Source: Ramazzottius varieornatus
Lineage: Eukaryota > Tardigrada > Eutardigrada > Parachela > Ramazzottiidae
Direction of reading: 5' to 3'
Assembly (NCBI GenBank): GCA_001949185.1
Contig: BDGG01000003.1
Location: 3,827,158-3,891,157, forward strand
DNA: 64,000 nt
Under the pieces are notes generated by a model. The model saw only the letters and a program-made list of their open reading frames with translations, did no database searches and had not been told where the DNA came from. A program made the position numbers and the translations under genes. Of this stretch, positions 1-12,098 are shown in pieces (positions within the stretch are counted from its first letter, which is position 1; each line of letters opens with the position of its first letter).

Positions 1-780
1 ATCGGACATCCCCCAACACCCACAAACCCCATCATGATGTTGTGAAAGCAATTGTGACCTACTTGTCTTGGTCGGCCAGCAGAGCGTCGCGTTCAGTAGT
101 GGCAGCTGCCAGATCTTTGCTGACTTCGTCCAAAGCTTTGCGCAAATTGGCAATCTCAGATTCATAGCGATCCCGCAGACGTGTAGCTTCTTGCGATTCC
201 TGCGTATTGACCGTCTCGATCTTGCGCTGCGAAAGTAATCCAAATAGTTCATATATCCATTAGTAAAGTAATCAAATAAAGCCATACTCTCATCCACCTG
301 CATACAGTGAACTTTACCATTAATTGCCTTACAAAGTTACAATCAGCATAGAAGTGCACGAAAGCTCAACGGCAAATGCTCTCGTTCTCCACGCACCTGC
401 ATGCACTTGCCTGTATGTAACGCACAGCACAGAAGTATGCAGGTACCTAAAAGTCTAGAATGAAAAGATCTACTTACTCTCAGAACTGTGATTTCTTCCT
501 GTTGGGCTCTGATGGTGTCGATGTAGTGAGCTAGGCGACTGTTGAGGCTTTTCAGCTCCTCTTTCTCTTGATGACGGGTTAGAGGGGAACCTGCCAGACC
601 GGAACCTCCGACTTCCGGCACGGCTGCTCCGGCCGACGGTGTACGATGAGTGCGCGTTTCTAGCTCTTGTCGTTCGTAGATGGTTTGTGTCGTGCTGGAC
701 GACGACGTTTCCGAACGGCTGGTGCTCTGGGCTTGAGCTTTCTGGACCGAACCTCCGCGTTTCTTCGTTTGGGAAGACAT
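1..780 (-). CDS. Nuclear lamin / lamin-like intermediate filament protein, 5' part
   Basis: N-terminal part of a lamin-type intermediate filament protein that builds the nuclear lamina; the gene continues past the left edge. Exon 1 (478-780) begins at the ATG of MSSQTKKRGG, has a Ser/Thr-rich head with an SPLTR site just before the rod, then the coil 1A start EKEELKSLNSRLAHYID, the family's helix-initiation signature. Exon 2 (63-226) continues the coiled coil (RKIETVNT..., LRKALDEV). Junctions are GT..AG and codon phase is kept. The tail (NLS, Ig fold, CaaX) is outside the window, so a true lamin cannot be separated from a lamin-derived cytoplasmic filament such as tardigrade cytotardin. A GTAAGT donor near 1962 on the same strand suggests an upstream non-coding exon. 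The family call is firm; the subtype is open. Confidence 0.85.
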
Positions 781-2137
781 TTCTGCCAGGACAAGAAAGT
801 CAGAGTCAGTCAACGACGGAAAGGTTTGAAGCGATAATTCGTTGAGCGGAGTAAGCTTCAATTAATCATATCATTCATGAAAAGCCGGCGTCAAAAGGTA
901 TCATTAGCTTCCATCGCGATGGAAGTGTGAGTCTATGACATCACGCAAACGCAACAGCGAAGGAAACTAGTCTATCAACATTCCTCGCACGCCGTGAGCA
1001 ATACGTCAAGTCTCGACGTCTACCAACTACAATTTAAATTTGTCCTCTGATTCCTCTGTACCTCAGAGTTCAGACACATCTATATACTATACGGGACGGT
1101 AATTGTGAAGCTTGATGTTGATGTGGATTCTACAGTAAACTTTCCCTTCTCGAAGTCCTTCGTTTCTGCTAGATGAGATGGATGTCGTATGGACTTTAAC
1201 TGCTTAATTGCCGCTATAGATCACAGAAAAGATGCCGCTCTTGCAGAATTTTTCCTCACAAGCTGTTTAAACTTATGCTAAAGCCATCAATACCGTCATA
1301 TAAGCCACATAAGTCTGCGATTGCGTTATAAAAGTGCCATACAGCAACTTTTTCCTTCGCTGCCCACGTGAAATCCTGTAATCGACCACTGGATCGATTA
1401 CCCGGTCAACATTTCTAGTTCTCTCAATCTGCAGCGTACAATAACGGACTGATGAAGCTTTTGCCGGGCCAGACCTAACGAGGAATATGCGTGACTGGAA
1501 ACAAAACAAATTGAATCATCGCGTCTCTCTGTAATTCCAACATTTCTAACATCGCGAAGCTCAGACTGACGATCCTATTTGGTTCCCTCACCCTAAGAGC
1601 ACGAACTGACAATTCCCCGTCGCCTTCACACACCTCTGCAACCAACCTAAAGATTTGATGATGATCGCTCTGCTCGGGGCAACTTGTATACCAGCACTGT
1701 AGTATCTTCTTAACACCACTGTATATCAATCTGGAACACAAGCAAGGCGAGTAAATCAAGCAACCAATCGACCTCACGCATTACCTACAAACCGGTGAGG
1801 TGCAGATCAAGGACGCTCAGCAGTCGCTATGTATCAGGAATGTCCCTAAAACCCGTCTCGGGACGACACACGGACAACCGTGAGCCATACTTCGGAGCTT
1901 CCGCTGCGAGACTAAGATCTATCCAGCTTTACTAGCGCGAAGAAAACCAACAGGCAACTTACCTTGGGTGAATGACGAGCAAACGACAGGACAAATTCCA
2001 CTCGTTGAAGTTTGTAGAGATCCTTCGTCTCCTTCGGTTGTCACATCCGCGCACCTCGGGATACGTAGCAGAAAAGCAGAAAACAAGAACCACAGGAAAC
2101 CGCAAGTCTCAATGGGAATAAAAATTATTGAAACATG
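781..2137 (-). other. 5' flank of the lamin-like gene, probable UTR intron
   Basis: No convincing coding exon. On the minus strand, sequence upstream of about 1967 ends CACCCAAG followed by a GTAAGTTG donor, which fits a non-coding first exon of the lamin gene spliced to the exon containing the ATG at 780. The acceptor was not pinned down. Short open frames here have no recognisable domain. Confidence 0.3.
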
Positions 2138-2175
2138 ATTTTATCTTGAAAGATGATTTTCCATCAAGATAAAAT
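2138..2175. repeat. Perfect 12-bp inverted repeat (hairpin)
   Basis: ATTTTATCTTGA at 2138-2149 is followed 14 bases later by its exact reverse complement at 2164-2175. The flanks are A/T-rich. It could be a small hairpin element or chance in A/T-rich DNA. Confidence 0.5.
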
Positions 2176-2544
2176 AATTATGGCCACAATAATTCCACAG
2201 TCCACACTTGGAACCGCTTCCGTCAGTTCCGTACCGTCAAAGTGGGATTCTCCGTTCTATAGCCCAAACGGAACGTGTAATTACACACGCCCGGCTTGTG
2301 GTACCACTTGAAACAGCCCAGACGAATTGTCCATCCCACACCTGCGTACACTGCAGCACTCAATCAATCGAGCAAGTCCCTTCTGCTTACCGCGCGAGCA
2401 AGCCAAAATGGTGGGACCTCATTCCACAGGAAACTTCTGGTTCGAGACTCGAAGCACAGCTTCAGAACGTTCTCCATAAAAGTATCACAATGAAAAAATT
2501 TTGACCAAAGTAGAGAACTGTCAGTTTGGTCAGTGGTGACAAGG

Positions 2545-2876
2545 CTCCAGCATCCACATCAACAATGTTGTAGGCTGAGCTTCCGTAGGTTGACCAGTCC
2601 TTCAAAGTCGTGAGCCTCTAGCGCCGACACCTCATTCTGCGAAATGTCGAGTTCTTAGAGAGGTGTTAACGCTGCTCCCACCATGCTCTAATTGGCTGAA
2701 TATAGTTTCTATTCAATATCAATGTTCGCCAAGCCGGTGTAGAGGTTGAACCCGTTAGTATTCTCACACAAAATCCGATAAACGCTTCGCGTGCAGTCGA
2801 GAAAGCAGAATCCGGAAGAAAAACTTGGACATCAGCCAACACATTTTGCCACCAGGAAAACTAACAAAGTCCACCA
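2545..2876 (-). pseudogene. Relic of a leucine-rich-repeat protein gene
   Basis: One minus-strand frame reads a hydrophobic signal-like start (WWTLLVFLVAKCVG), then a Cys-rich cap resembling an LRRNT (CPSFSSGFCFLDC), then a typical leucine-rich repeat with LDISQNEVSALEAHDFEGL followed by VNLRKLSLQ. The frame is broken by at least five stop codons (TGA, TAG, TAG, TAA, TGA), and the only nearby ATG is out of frame, so this is a decayed fragment rather than a working gene. Fly or vertebrate secreted and membrane LRR receptors share the order signal, LRRNT, repeats. The rest of 2176-3211 shows no other supported feature. Confidence 0.45.
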
Positions 2877-3211
2877 TGTGAGTGACATCGTTCTCGTTGC
2901 TCTTTTCGCACCTGATACAGGACAGTATCCGTGATTTTCGTACCTGGCACCCTAAAATTGATACGTGCGAGACTGTCTCTCGGGAATTTACTGTTCGAGA
3001 ATCTGCTTAGTTTTCCAAAAGGCTCAAGAGACCTTCCATCACATATTCACACGAAAGTGCCCGAAGCGCTGCCACCGGCTAAAAGTTCCATCCAAAAAAT
3101 TCGCATCCACGCGTTGTAGCTAAAAGTAAAAACAGAACCAGCATTCACAAGAAACATGAAACAAGAGAACGTCACAAATTTGCATTACGGTAGTACGTTA
3201 GAGCGCACTTA

Positions 3212-5215
3212 TCACAGGTCTCTTGAAGGCTTTGAAGTTCGATCGTCCTCATCGAGACAGTCTTCGTCTTCCTCTTCTTGCGACCCACGATGGTTTGTAG
3301 TATCTAAATCCTCTTCTGGGAGATTTTCTAGACTATTCACTCCGGCTCGTTCCGAAGTCAGGCTAGGTTGTTTTGAGCGGACCAGTGATTCATCGTACGC
3401 CTTCTGCTCCTCGGGACTCCGCTTCTCCGGGACGAACGGTATCCGGTCTCCCCATTTAGCTTGTCTGCTGAGGTTGTACAACGGGCCCGTATGCTTGTCT
3501 CGAGTGGTTATTAGCTCCTTTAGGGTACCATCGGAGCAGCACATGCGACAAATCGCGTGATGGTGCCGCTTCCGGACAGATTCGACCAGGCGCGGCCATT
3601 GTTCGGAGGGTTCCTCGTACTGGCCCTCCGCTGCGCTCTTCTCAAACACCACGTAAGAATAACGCGAAGTCATAGTTGATGCATACCTGAAAGACATGAA
3701 GGGAAGAGGACGAAAGGAGATAGGGAAATGACAGACGACGCTGGAATTGGCTTTGACTTGACGTGGGCAGACCACTTTATGCGGACACTGAAACAGAAGA
3801 TTTGTGAAAGAACTATGGCGAAAATTACAACTGAAGATTACGACGTACGGGAGAGAAAACTTCGCCGGGTTCTGGAATATTCTGGTAGATTTGGGAGATT
3901 TCCTCTTGTTCGAGGTTATCGACTACCCGACGAGAGGACCTTTTCCCCGCTCTGTCGAGCTGGAGGATGTGGTTTCTAGCTTCCATGATCAAATCATACC
4001 CAGCGACTGATCCAAGTTCCACAAGGACGAGGAACCGCTTTGTCTTCTGCCACAGGGACCTCACAGTCTTCAGACGTTCTCTTACGTTGGGAAGGTCCAG
4101 CAGGGAATAGGCACTCGTCACAATGTCGTATTGTCTCTGGAAAAACGATGAAAATATTGGTGGAATTATGCCAGACATGATCGGAAAAAGCTGCTCGATT
4201 CCGAACATACGTCTCGGAGCCCTGGCAAAAACTGTCGATGGAAAACTTCTCGAAGAAGCGGTTCTTCTCCTTTGGTGTCGTTGTCGATGATAGTTTTGGA
4301 CATCTCGATCATGTCAGCCGACGAGTCGACGCAGACATACTCGTTCAAGCTCTTACCGAAAACTCCGTTAGCCGCGAAAGGTACAGTGCCGACGCCAGAG
4401 CCGAAATCCAACAGCGACTGCGGATGGAAGTCGGGCCGTCTGGAGGCTAGTTCGGTGAAGATCTTACTTAGGACCCCGTATTCTTCCGGAAAGCGACAAA
4501 CGATGTACTGAGCGGCCAAGTAAGGAGTGTAGTAAATCGGCTGCCAGTGGTAGAATTCCGATCGCAGTTGCGGTAAAACCTTCTCAGCTAGGTCCTTCTG
4601 TAGAGCCATCTGCTCTTCCGGACTCATCTTCGCCCTCTTCATCTTGATATCGTCTAACAAAACAGGCTGATCGATAGAACCACGACTGTAGGAAATCATG
4701 TTAATTCGCCCCCCTTGAAATCTACTGGTGACGACAACGCGGAGGAGGTCACAAGCAAAAGCAGAGGGTGGCCGACACAAACGTCTTACCTCGCTCCATA
4801 ATCTGTCGTTCGAGGGTTTTCGCTCTCGTGCGAATAACACCATCTTTCGCAGGTGCTCTACGGTTTGTTAATAGTCTCCGAAGCTCGGCAGAGTCTTTTC
4901 GAAGCGCTATCGGATCGAACTCTGCAAGATGGAAAGTGTTTATCTGGGTTGTTTCAAAGTGCGTGGTATGTGTTGGTACGTACTAAGCAGTGCCCGGTTG
5001 ATCGCGATAGTCAGATTTACAGGTAACTCGTTCGCTCCCAGTCGATCGTTTCCAGGTAGATCTTTCGTTTTGATCGCTTCATTCCGGACAATGGGCTCCA
5101 CACTTTCTTCCAGATCCCACTTCAACGTCCTGTCAGCTCGAACGCCGTAGTGTCGCCGGAAGACGCGCAACACATGTACATCGTTCGGACAAAGCGATAA
5201 CCGAATTGCTCGCAT
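3212..5215 (-). CDS. METTL17: METTL17 / Rsm22 mitoribosome small-subunit assembly factor
   Basis: Mitochondrial methyltransferase-like protein needed for assembly of the small mitoribosomal subunit. Five exons (4984-5215, 4790-4921, 4211-4713, 3849-4136, 3212-3787) give 576 aa with phase kept. The first ATG (MRAIRLSLCPNDVHVLRVFRR) gives a basic N terminus suited to mitochondrial import; an upstream open stretch lacks an ATG. The SAM-binding motif LLDFGSGVGTVPFA follows the family segment YTPYLAAQYIVCRFPEEYGV. The C-terminal part keeps Cys-rich clusters CPHKVVCPRQ...VVC and HHHAICRMCCSDGTL, matching the positions that bind an Fe-S cluster in METTL17/Rsm22. The last 20 or so residues are acidic and family-variable. 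The exon 2/3 acceptor (TTTCAAG) is less typical than the others. Identity is secure; methyltransferase activity is doubtful in the family generally. Confidence 0.93.
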
Positions 5216-6141
5216 GTTGCAAATGACTACTCGACGGTATCCGGTCTTGCGAACCAAAGGGTAGTTTCGGAAAACCTTGGAGAGATCAGCAGGAACTCAG
5301 CGCAATGTAGGGAAGAAGGTCAAGAAACTGAGGAATTAGTAGCGATGGCGAGACGGACAGGCCGTCTTTGCAGATCAAGTTACGGCCTGCCATCAGTAGG
5401 CCGTACTGTAGCTCCGCCTTGGTGGACCATGGGGCACAGTCCTCAGCTAGTCGCAAAGTTGTGATTCAGACCTTCTGCTGTCAATCGTGTACATACAAAC
5501 ATGGCTCGACAATCCAGTCGAGATCCGCTACTGGCTTCCGTTTGCTTGTTGCAGGTTGATCACCTCCGACGGCCACCGACTGGAAAGGGATCTTCGCAGG
5601 CGTCTGAGATACTTCGGAGAGGGACTACTTTGGTTCGTGACCGTCGCATATTGTTAATGGTTATTCGACCATATGGTATGTCCATTATTCGCACCAGATG
5701 GTGCGTGACTATACGTCTACGTGTTCGTCGTATTATGAAATTTCAATTAAGCTGCACTAATAACCTAAGTTAAGACGTCTCCGCTATCTTTTTCCAGGTA
5801 CAGTACTAGCGAAATCCCGTCTGCGGTCGTCGACATATTTCCCTTTCTGGCATGCCGCTTGTTACTAGATCCGCAGGAAGACAGAGGGCGGAAACAACAA
5901 CGCTTCTGCTAATGCGCCATACAGTTGACTTCCGGTGCTAATTGCTCCACCTGATGCATGCATGTCGATTGTCCTCCACCACGCCGCTGATCATTAAATC
6001 GCTCCATTGCACTCTACGTAACTACTGCTTGGTCCAAGGACGAGATGAAGGCTTATGCCAGCTGCACGATTATCCACAGGCAAATGAAGATCTTTCGTCT
6101 GATTTCCGGGTAGGTTGATCGTTATCGGGTTATCCGTACTA
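5216..6141. other. Intergenic region upstream of METTL17
   Basis: No recognisable gene. Short open frames near 5368-5773 show no known domain, splice pattern or signal peptide. The part next to 5215 should hold the METTL17 promoter; no specific element was recognised. Confidence 0.3.
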
Positions 6142-7462
6142 CTGTAGTGCTACCGAATTATCGCGCACTTAACCACGTGACTAGTCATCGTTGCCCGATA
6201 TGGTCAGCTTTTGCCAAAACTGTATGGATTGATTGACTTGATTGTGTAATTCAGTCGTTTCCGGAACAACATCTAGTTGAAATTCAGGTATGTTTCGAAG
6301 CTTGAGAAGATTTATCATGGCTAAACCCCGCACCTTCTACACCGAGAGAGACGCAAAGGAAGCTTTGAAAAACTTTGAGGAAAGTGGATTATCCAGAAGA
6401 AGATATGCGAAGTTCACAGAGATACCTGAATCGACGATACGTCACTGGAGGTTAGTAGAAGCACACCTGATGCGTTTACCTGACGATACCTCATGTTTCT
6501 TCTTTACAGAGAAAAGCTATCAGGCAAACGTGGACGGAAGAAGAGTCAGCAGGTGCTGAATATGAAAGCCGAAGTAAGGAAGAGAATAGTGAAGAAAATA
6601 GAGTCGAAAAGAATCACCCGCGATTCGGACATGAAGGATGCTGACCAAGTATCGAAGGAGCTAAACTTGAAACGTAACGTCTCTCGGGCCTGGGTCTGGA
6701 AATGGAAGAAAGCCAACGGAATCACGTACAGGATTCCCACTAAGGTTGGTAGGAAGACTAAAGACACTGAGGAAGATATCAAAGCAACGGAAAAGTACGA
6801 AGCGCAACTGGAAGAAATTCACAACCAACTGATCGATCCTTCGACCATCTGGAATATGGATCAGACTTCCTTCAAGCTTCAAAACCCTTACCGTAAGACT
6901 TCAGCGCTCAAGGGAGCAAATGAAGTCTCCAAAATCCAGCCTCCAAGTGATCAAGAGAACATGACGGCGTTGCTGATGGTTGCAGCCGACGGCACAAAAT
7001 ATCCTGCCGTGATCGTCTTCAGAGGCGCCAAGAAGACAGGTGTTCTTTCGGCCAACGTCATGAAGAAGCTGAATATTCTTGAAAATGTGATCGTGAAGAG
7101 TAACCAGAAAGGGTGGTGGACCAATGACTTCGATCTGGTATACCTAAAAGAAACTTTTCCCGCTAACGACACACAGGTAACCCATTTCGTTAACTTTGTG
7201 TCGCAAGCATGGGAAGAGGTTTCTCCTCTGACTATTGACAGCTCTTTCGTAAAGGCTGGTGTTCTGCCAGAACCAACTTACATGCTGGCAGAGTACGTTC
7301 CAGCTGGAGATGATCCATTCGAGTTCGACTTTTCAGAGTGAGATTGTCCTTGCCGTTTGGCTGTTATTGATGGTTGGTAAAACAGTAAAGCGTCTATAAT
7401 TCCCGGTCGGGCATCATTACTAGTCACGTGGTAAAATGCGCGATAATCTGGTAGCACTACAA
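6142..7462 (+). mobile_element. Tigger/pogo-like DNA transposon, internally deleted
   Basis: A 1.3-kb element with terminal inverted repeats of about 57 bp. The left end starts CTGTAGTGCTACC at 6142 and runs to about 6198; the right end, on the opposite strand, starts TTGTAGTGCTACC at 7462 and runs back to about 7406. The arms share ATTATCGCGCA and CCACGTGACTAGT blocks. Each outer end abuts a TA (6140-6141 and 7463-7464), the target duplication expected for the Tc1-mariner/pogo superfamily. It carries one two-exon transposase frame. It lies between METTL17 and the SLC5 gene. Confidence 0.85.
6317..7341 (+). CDS. Pogo/Tigger-type transposase (HTH + truncated DDE_1)
   Basis: Two exons (6317-6450 and 6510-7341; intron GTTAGT..ACAG) give an uninterrupted frame of 321 aa. 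The N terminus (FYTERDAKEALKNFEESGL) is a psq-type helix-turn-helix and is followed by a second CENP-B-like DNA-binding stretch. The DDE_1 domain begins normally with IWNMDQTSF, the first catalytic Asp, and includes ALLMVAADGTKYP. Shortly after GWWTNDFDLVYLKETF the sequence jumps to a C-terminal segment, so the region holding the second and third catalytic acids is missing. It is about 200 residues shorter than usual for the family. It probably binds its own ends but cannot catalyse transposition. The lack of stops suggests recent deletion or retention. Confidence 0.75.
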
Positions 7463-7588
7463 TACTTAGAAAATAATGATTACATCACATGGTTACTGCA
7501 TGGTTTCCTTTCTAGGTTGTTTGATGGGTCTTTCGCTTCGATTTTACTTCGTTCAGGCAAGTGAAGCTTTATTACGACCATCAATAAG

Positions 7589-10500
7589 ATGACGCAGCCC
7601 ACTCTGGATGCTTACGACATCGCTGGAATCGTGGTTTATTTTGTGGTTGTTGTTGGGGTTGGCTTGTTGGTAAGTCGCTTCTACCTGTTGACATTGCGTG
7701 CCGAAGTCTCATACAACTGACCATTGATCTGATTCCGTTATTATCCCCTGTATTCTGTTTTGACTTTGTTCCAGTCTATGTGTACATCAAAAAGGAACAC
7801 GGTTACCGGATACTTCCTGGCAAACAAGGAAAATGCCTGGTACATTGTAAGTGATTGCTTCGTTTACTCTTTTGATGTATGTCGCTCTCGAGATTCTTTA
7901 CGGCTGATATTGTCATCCCGCAGGTTGGCGCTAGTCTCTTCGCTTCCAACATTGGCACGGAACACTTCATCGGTCTGTCTGGGTCCGGAGCGGCAGTCGG
8001 TAATTGCTTCTCATAGGCAATAGTCGCTTCGTTGACTTTGTAAATGTTTTACGTCTGCAGTTTGGCTTCATTGAATCTACCTAATGGCTTTCTTTACAGG
8101 TGTTAGCGTGGGAGCTTTCGAAATAAGTGTAAGTCATGCTGAATCAACATAATCCTGTAGTTACCCAGTCCCATCTCGGTTCGCTGACGTAGCACAAGCT
8201 CGCAATGATGACTGATGAAACGTTGACATTGCAGGGACTTGTCGCTCTCCAGGTACTAGGATGGGTGTTTCTTCCCGTTTACATCGCCAGCAAGGTATGC
8301 AGGAACCTAAAACGATGTCTAGAGACTGTGAAAATAAAAGAGATTGTTTTATTCTATAGGCGTACACGTTGCCGGAATATATCAAGAAGCGTTTTGGTGG
8401 AACGAGGATACGAGTATACCTGGCAGTGCTGTCGCTGACGCTGTACATTATCATCAAGATATCGGTAAAATTCTTCGCGACTCTTTTTAAATCTCAGATG
8501 TCAGACAGCTTGTTGGTGAGCGTGAAAGCGACGTGGGCTTGATCCTCACCCGTGTTACTGGCTTAGGTCGCGCTGTATGCGGGGATCCTCTTCATCAACC
8601 AAGGGCTTCACTGGAACAGATGGCTGGCCATCTTACTGCTGTTAGCCATAACAGCCGTCTCCGCAGTCACGGGAGGTCTAAAAGCTGCCATCTACACGGA
8701 AGTCCTTCAAGCGATCACCACCATAGTTGGAACTGGGGCAATTTTCGTCATCGGTAAGACCTTTCTGCAGTGCGATGTTTGCCCAACAGACGGTAACCTA
8801 CTAGGCTTGCGTATTGATATCTCTATTTTCCGGACAGCGTTCATCCGAATTGGTGGATATCAGAATCTCGTCAAAGAGTATCCGAACGCTCGACCAGACG
8901 CTTTTAACTCCTCGCTGTCTATGGTCGGATGCAACAAGCCTCTTCCAGATGCCTTTGTTATGCTCCGAGAACCTACGGACCCTAACCTCCCATGGATCGG
9001 GTTCTTGCTGGGTCAGAGTATCGTGTCTCTTTGGTATTGGGCTGCGGATCAGGTAAACACTTGTTCAGACGTCTACTTGTTGGGTCTGTCCAGGTCATAA
9101 ATATGCTTCCTTCAGATGATGGTCCAGCGCGCACTTTCGTCGAAGAGTCTGTCTCACGCACGAGGTGGATGCCTGGTTGCCGGATATTGCAAGTTCGTCT
9201 TCCTGTTTGTCACGATCCTTCCGGGGATGATCGGAAGAGTTCTCTGGCGCAGTAAGCACTGAAGACAAATATATTTCCATGTTTGTCTCTTTCCATACTA
9301 CTTTATCTGGTGGAAGTTATGAGCTTGGTGTTTTACAGATGACATTGGTTGCGCTGATCCAGACCAGTGCGAAGCAATTTGCGGAAACCGGCGTGGATGT
9401 GGCGACACCGTCTACCCACGTCTCGTGATGGAACTCCTGCCTTCCGGGTTGCGAGGTCTTATGTTGGCTGTTATGCTAGCGTCCCTCGTTTCCGACCTTT
9501 TGTCCATCTTCAACTCCGCCAGCGCTCTATTCACCATCGACATCTACAGCCGAGTTAGGCGCAAAGCCACCTCCAGAGAGATCCTCCTCGTCGGACGACT
9601 CTTCAACGGTCTCCTCCTAGTCATCTCAGTCTTATGGCTACCTCTCATCGATCAGCTCCAAGGCGGTCAACTCTTCTTCTACCTCAAGTCCGTCGCAGCC
9701 TACCTCTCTCCACCTATCGGCGCCATCTTCGTCCTGGCGGTCTTCTGGAAACGCTGTAACGAGTCGGGTGCTTTCTATGGGCTGATGATAGGCCTCATAA
9801 CCGGCGTGATCCGCATGGTAAGACTCAGAAAACGTAAAAATGACTCGAAAGATGAGAATCGAACCGAGGCTCTCCGCCGTCAGGACAAGGAATGGACCAT
9901 CGCGCCACACAGTCGCTCGTGACTCAGCGAAAACGCTGTTGCATTTAATATGACATAACATTATGACATTGAATTACATCACCTAATGTTACAGGTCTTA
10001 GACTTCGTCTATCGTTCACCGGAATGCGGACTTCCGGATACTCGTCCGCTGGTCACGAAGAACCTCCACTACTTGTACTTCGCTTTCATCTTGTTCGTCT
10101 TAACTGTTCTTGTTGCGGTTGTTGTGAGTCTAGCTACACCGGCTCCGGCAGAAGAGAAGCTGGTTAGGACGACGTACGCTACTCGGTTTGACAGTACGCG
10201 TCGACCGGATGACTTCATGTACGACAGACGGAGAAGTCGGCTGGCTTCCTTGACGAAAGGACAATCTTCGGTGAGATTTATTGGTGACACTTTCGAAAAG
10301 TTGCCTGAAGAGGGAAAGAGGCCGGATAGTCCGGTAGCCGGTTCTGTTGGGGAGAACCCAACCATGCAATACAGTGGTTCTGCGAGGAACAATGTGACAA
10401 TCGTCGCTGATGTGAAGGGAAGAAGTCCTCCTGTGACACCGGTGCCTGTTGACAAAACTGATACTCTGTCTTCTTTCAAGTCTTTCATGGGACGAATGGT

Positions 10501-10767
10501 GAACTGGTTTTGTGGGTTCAGTCAGTTGACCATGGAAGAAAAAGACGAGCATGATGTAAGTCTGAGTTCGACAATAGGTAATTCTCTTAGAACGATCTTG
10601 ATGATGGTTTATTTTTTTAGGCTCATTTGGTAAAGGTTTCGTCGCTGGAGCAAGATCCTCGTGCAAAGTGGTTCCTCAATATAAATTTGGCAGTGCTGCT
10701 CTTCCTAGTGTTTTTTGTTTTACTGTTTTTCTCCACGAACCTCCATGATTTTATGGTCTCTGGATGA
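7589..10767 (+). CDS. SGLT-type sodium/solute cotransporter (SLC5 family)
   Basis: Plasma-membrane Na+-coupled transporter of the SLC5 SGLT branch, probably for glucose or a related sugar or polyol. Twelve exons (7589-7669, 7775-7846, 7924-7999, 8100-8128, 8235-8294, 8360-8464, 8567-8753, 8838-9052, 9116-9251, 9339-9817, 9995-10555, 10621-10767) give 715 aa. Family landmarks in order: TM1 [58 protein letters not shown]-like [14 protein letters not shown]; Cys-rich loop [29 protein letters not shown] and [31 protein letters not shown]; final hydrophobic TM after position 10660. Length and topology match 14-TM SGLTs. The long cytosolic loop before the last TM is family-variable. Substrate cannot be read from the sequence. 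Confidence 0.93.
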
Positions 10768-12098
10768 TCCTGTGATTCCTGAATGTTTCGTCCATTGTTA
10801 GCGAAGAGTGATTTGTTCGCTGCGTGCAAGTTCCTCTTTTTTGAAACTCAGAGCATGGCTGGAAAATTCTATTAATTTATTGAACGTAAGTGCAAATTTC
10901 ATTCACGTGTGGAGGTTAGTTTCCTGTTTGAGCGCAGGAAAGACTAGTATCTTTGAAAATAAAGAGGCGTTTCGTTGGTCCGATAACAAGGATCATGTGT
11001 GGTCAAGCTTTCCGCTCATCGAATTGGCCTCTGGACTAATTCAAAAATTCATCTGATTATTCAATGCCAGAACGACAGCGCATGCGAAATCATTTTGGCG
11101 ATGAACACTGACCAGTAGTTGAGCACCCGTAAAACTTACTGTGCTGATTGACAGGACGCTCATCCTCCGCTGATACCTGCGTACAAGATCTTGGACACTC
11201 AGCGTGCCGTAAGGTTACACACGCGCATCATGCGGGTCTCTCTGTTTGTTCTCTGGTTTGCGGTTTTCCACAGATAACTTCAAGCCTTCAAATTTAAGTT
11301 GCGAATCTTCGTCCTGCACCACTCCACCTTCAGCGGTTAGGTCAATATCCCAGTTGGCGTTTTTAGCATACTTTACTCACACGAACTTTTACCAGTTTCT
11401 CTGCCGATGCTTACAGAGTATCCGTGGGTTAGAATGAAGCGTTGACGCCATTTTGGGACCAGGATGTCAGTAAATGCATTTACCTCAGCATCGACCCGGA
11501 CCGATGTCCGAAACAGATTGCGAAGATACTTGCGAAGTCATCCGCCCCTCAATCAGCAACCTCCAAACTGTGTCTGGTCCCCAAGTCTCACGTCTGGTCC
11601 CACGGTATCACGAAGAACATATCTGCGATGAATCCACGATGGTTTCTGGCCTATGGTTTTCCCCACAAGGAAGTTGATATTCGGGACTGGTTCATCACTC
11701 CCTTTTCAACTTTGAAGAAGAGCTTCAAATTTTATGATTTTATCCCGTTTCGCCGGTTAGGTATGCCATAATTCGCCGTTAATTTATTATCAAGCTTGCG
11801 GCTCTTCTCCAAAGAGTTTTTGTCGTTGTACCTGTAACAATAACTGTGTCCAGGTTATTGTTTGCTTGATGTCGATGCGCATGCAGAATCTTGCTGATCA
11901 GTTTTTATTACCAGCCGCTATAGTCCTACCGTCCTGGTTTTTCAGTTGGTTCTTGAGTTGAATGCTTGGTAATATTTTATCAAAAGAAGCGCCTACAGTA
12001 TCGGAACTTGTGCGTCATAACAGCAGACTTGAAATGAAAAGACTAAAACTAGAATGTGGTGAAAGGCTAAAAGCTTATTACCGTGAATACTCGGTCTA
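10768..12098. other. Intergenic between SLC5 (+) and USP (-), both 3' ends
   Basis: Tail-to-tail spacer that should carry both 3' UTRs. An AATAAA lies at about 10958 downstream of the SLC5 stop. The largest open frame (about 11442-11771, +) has no known domain, no good splice context and atypical composition, so I do not call it a gene. Confidence 0.3.

Noticed and set aside
11442-11771. 110-codon open frame on the plus strand
   Set aside because: No domain, no splice partner and no signal; sits in a tail-to-tail spacer where UTR sequence is expected.
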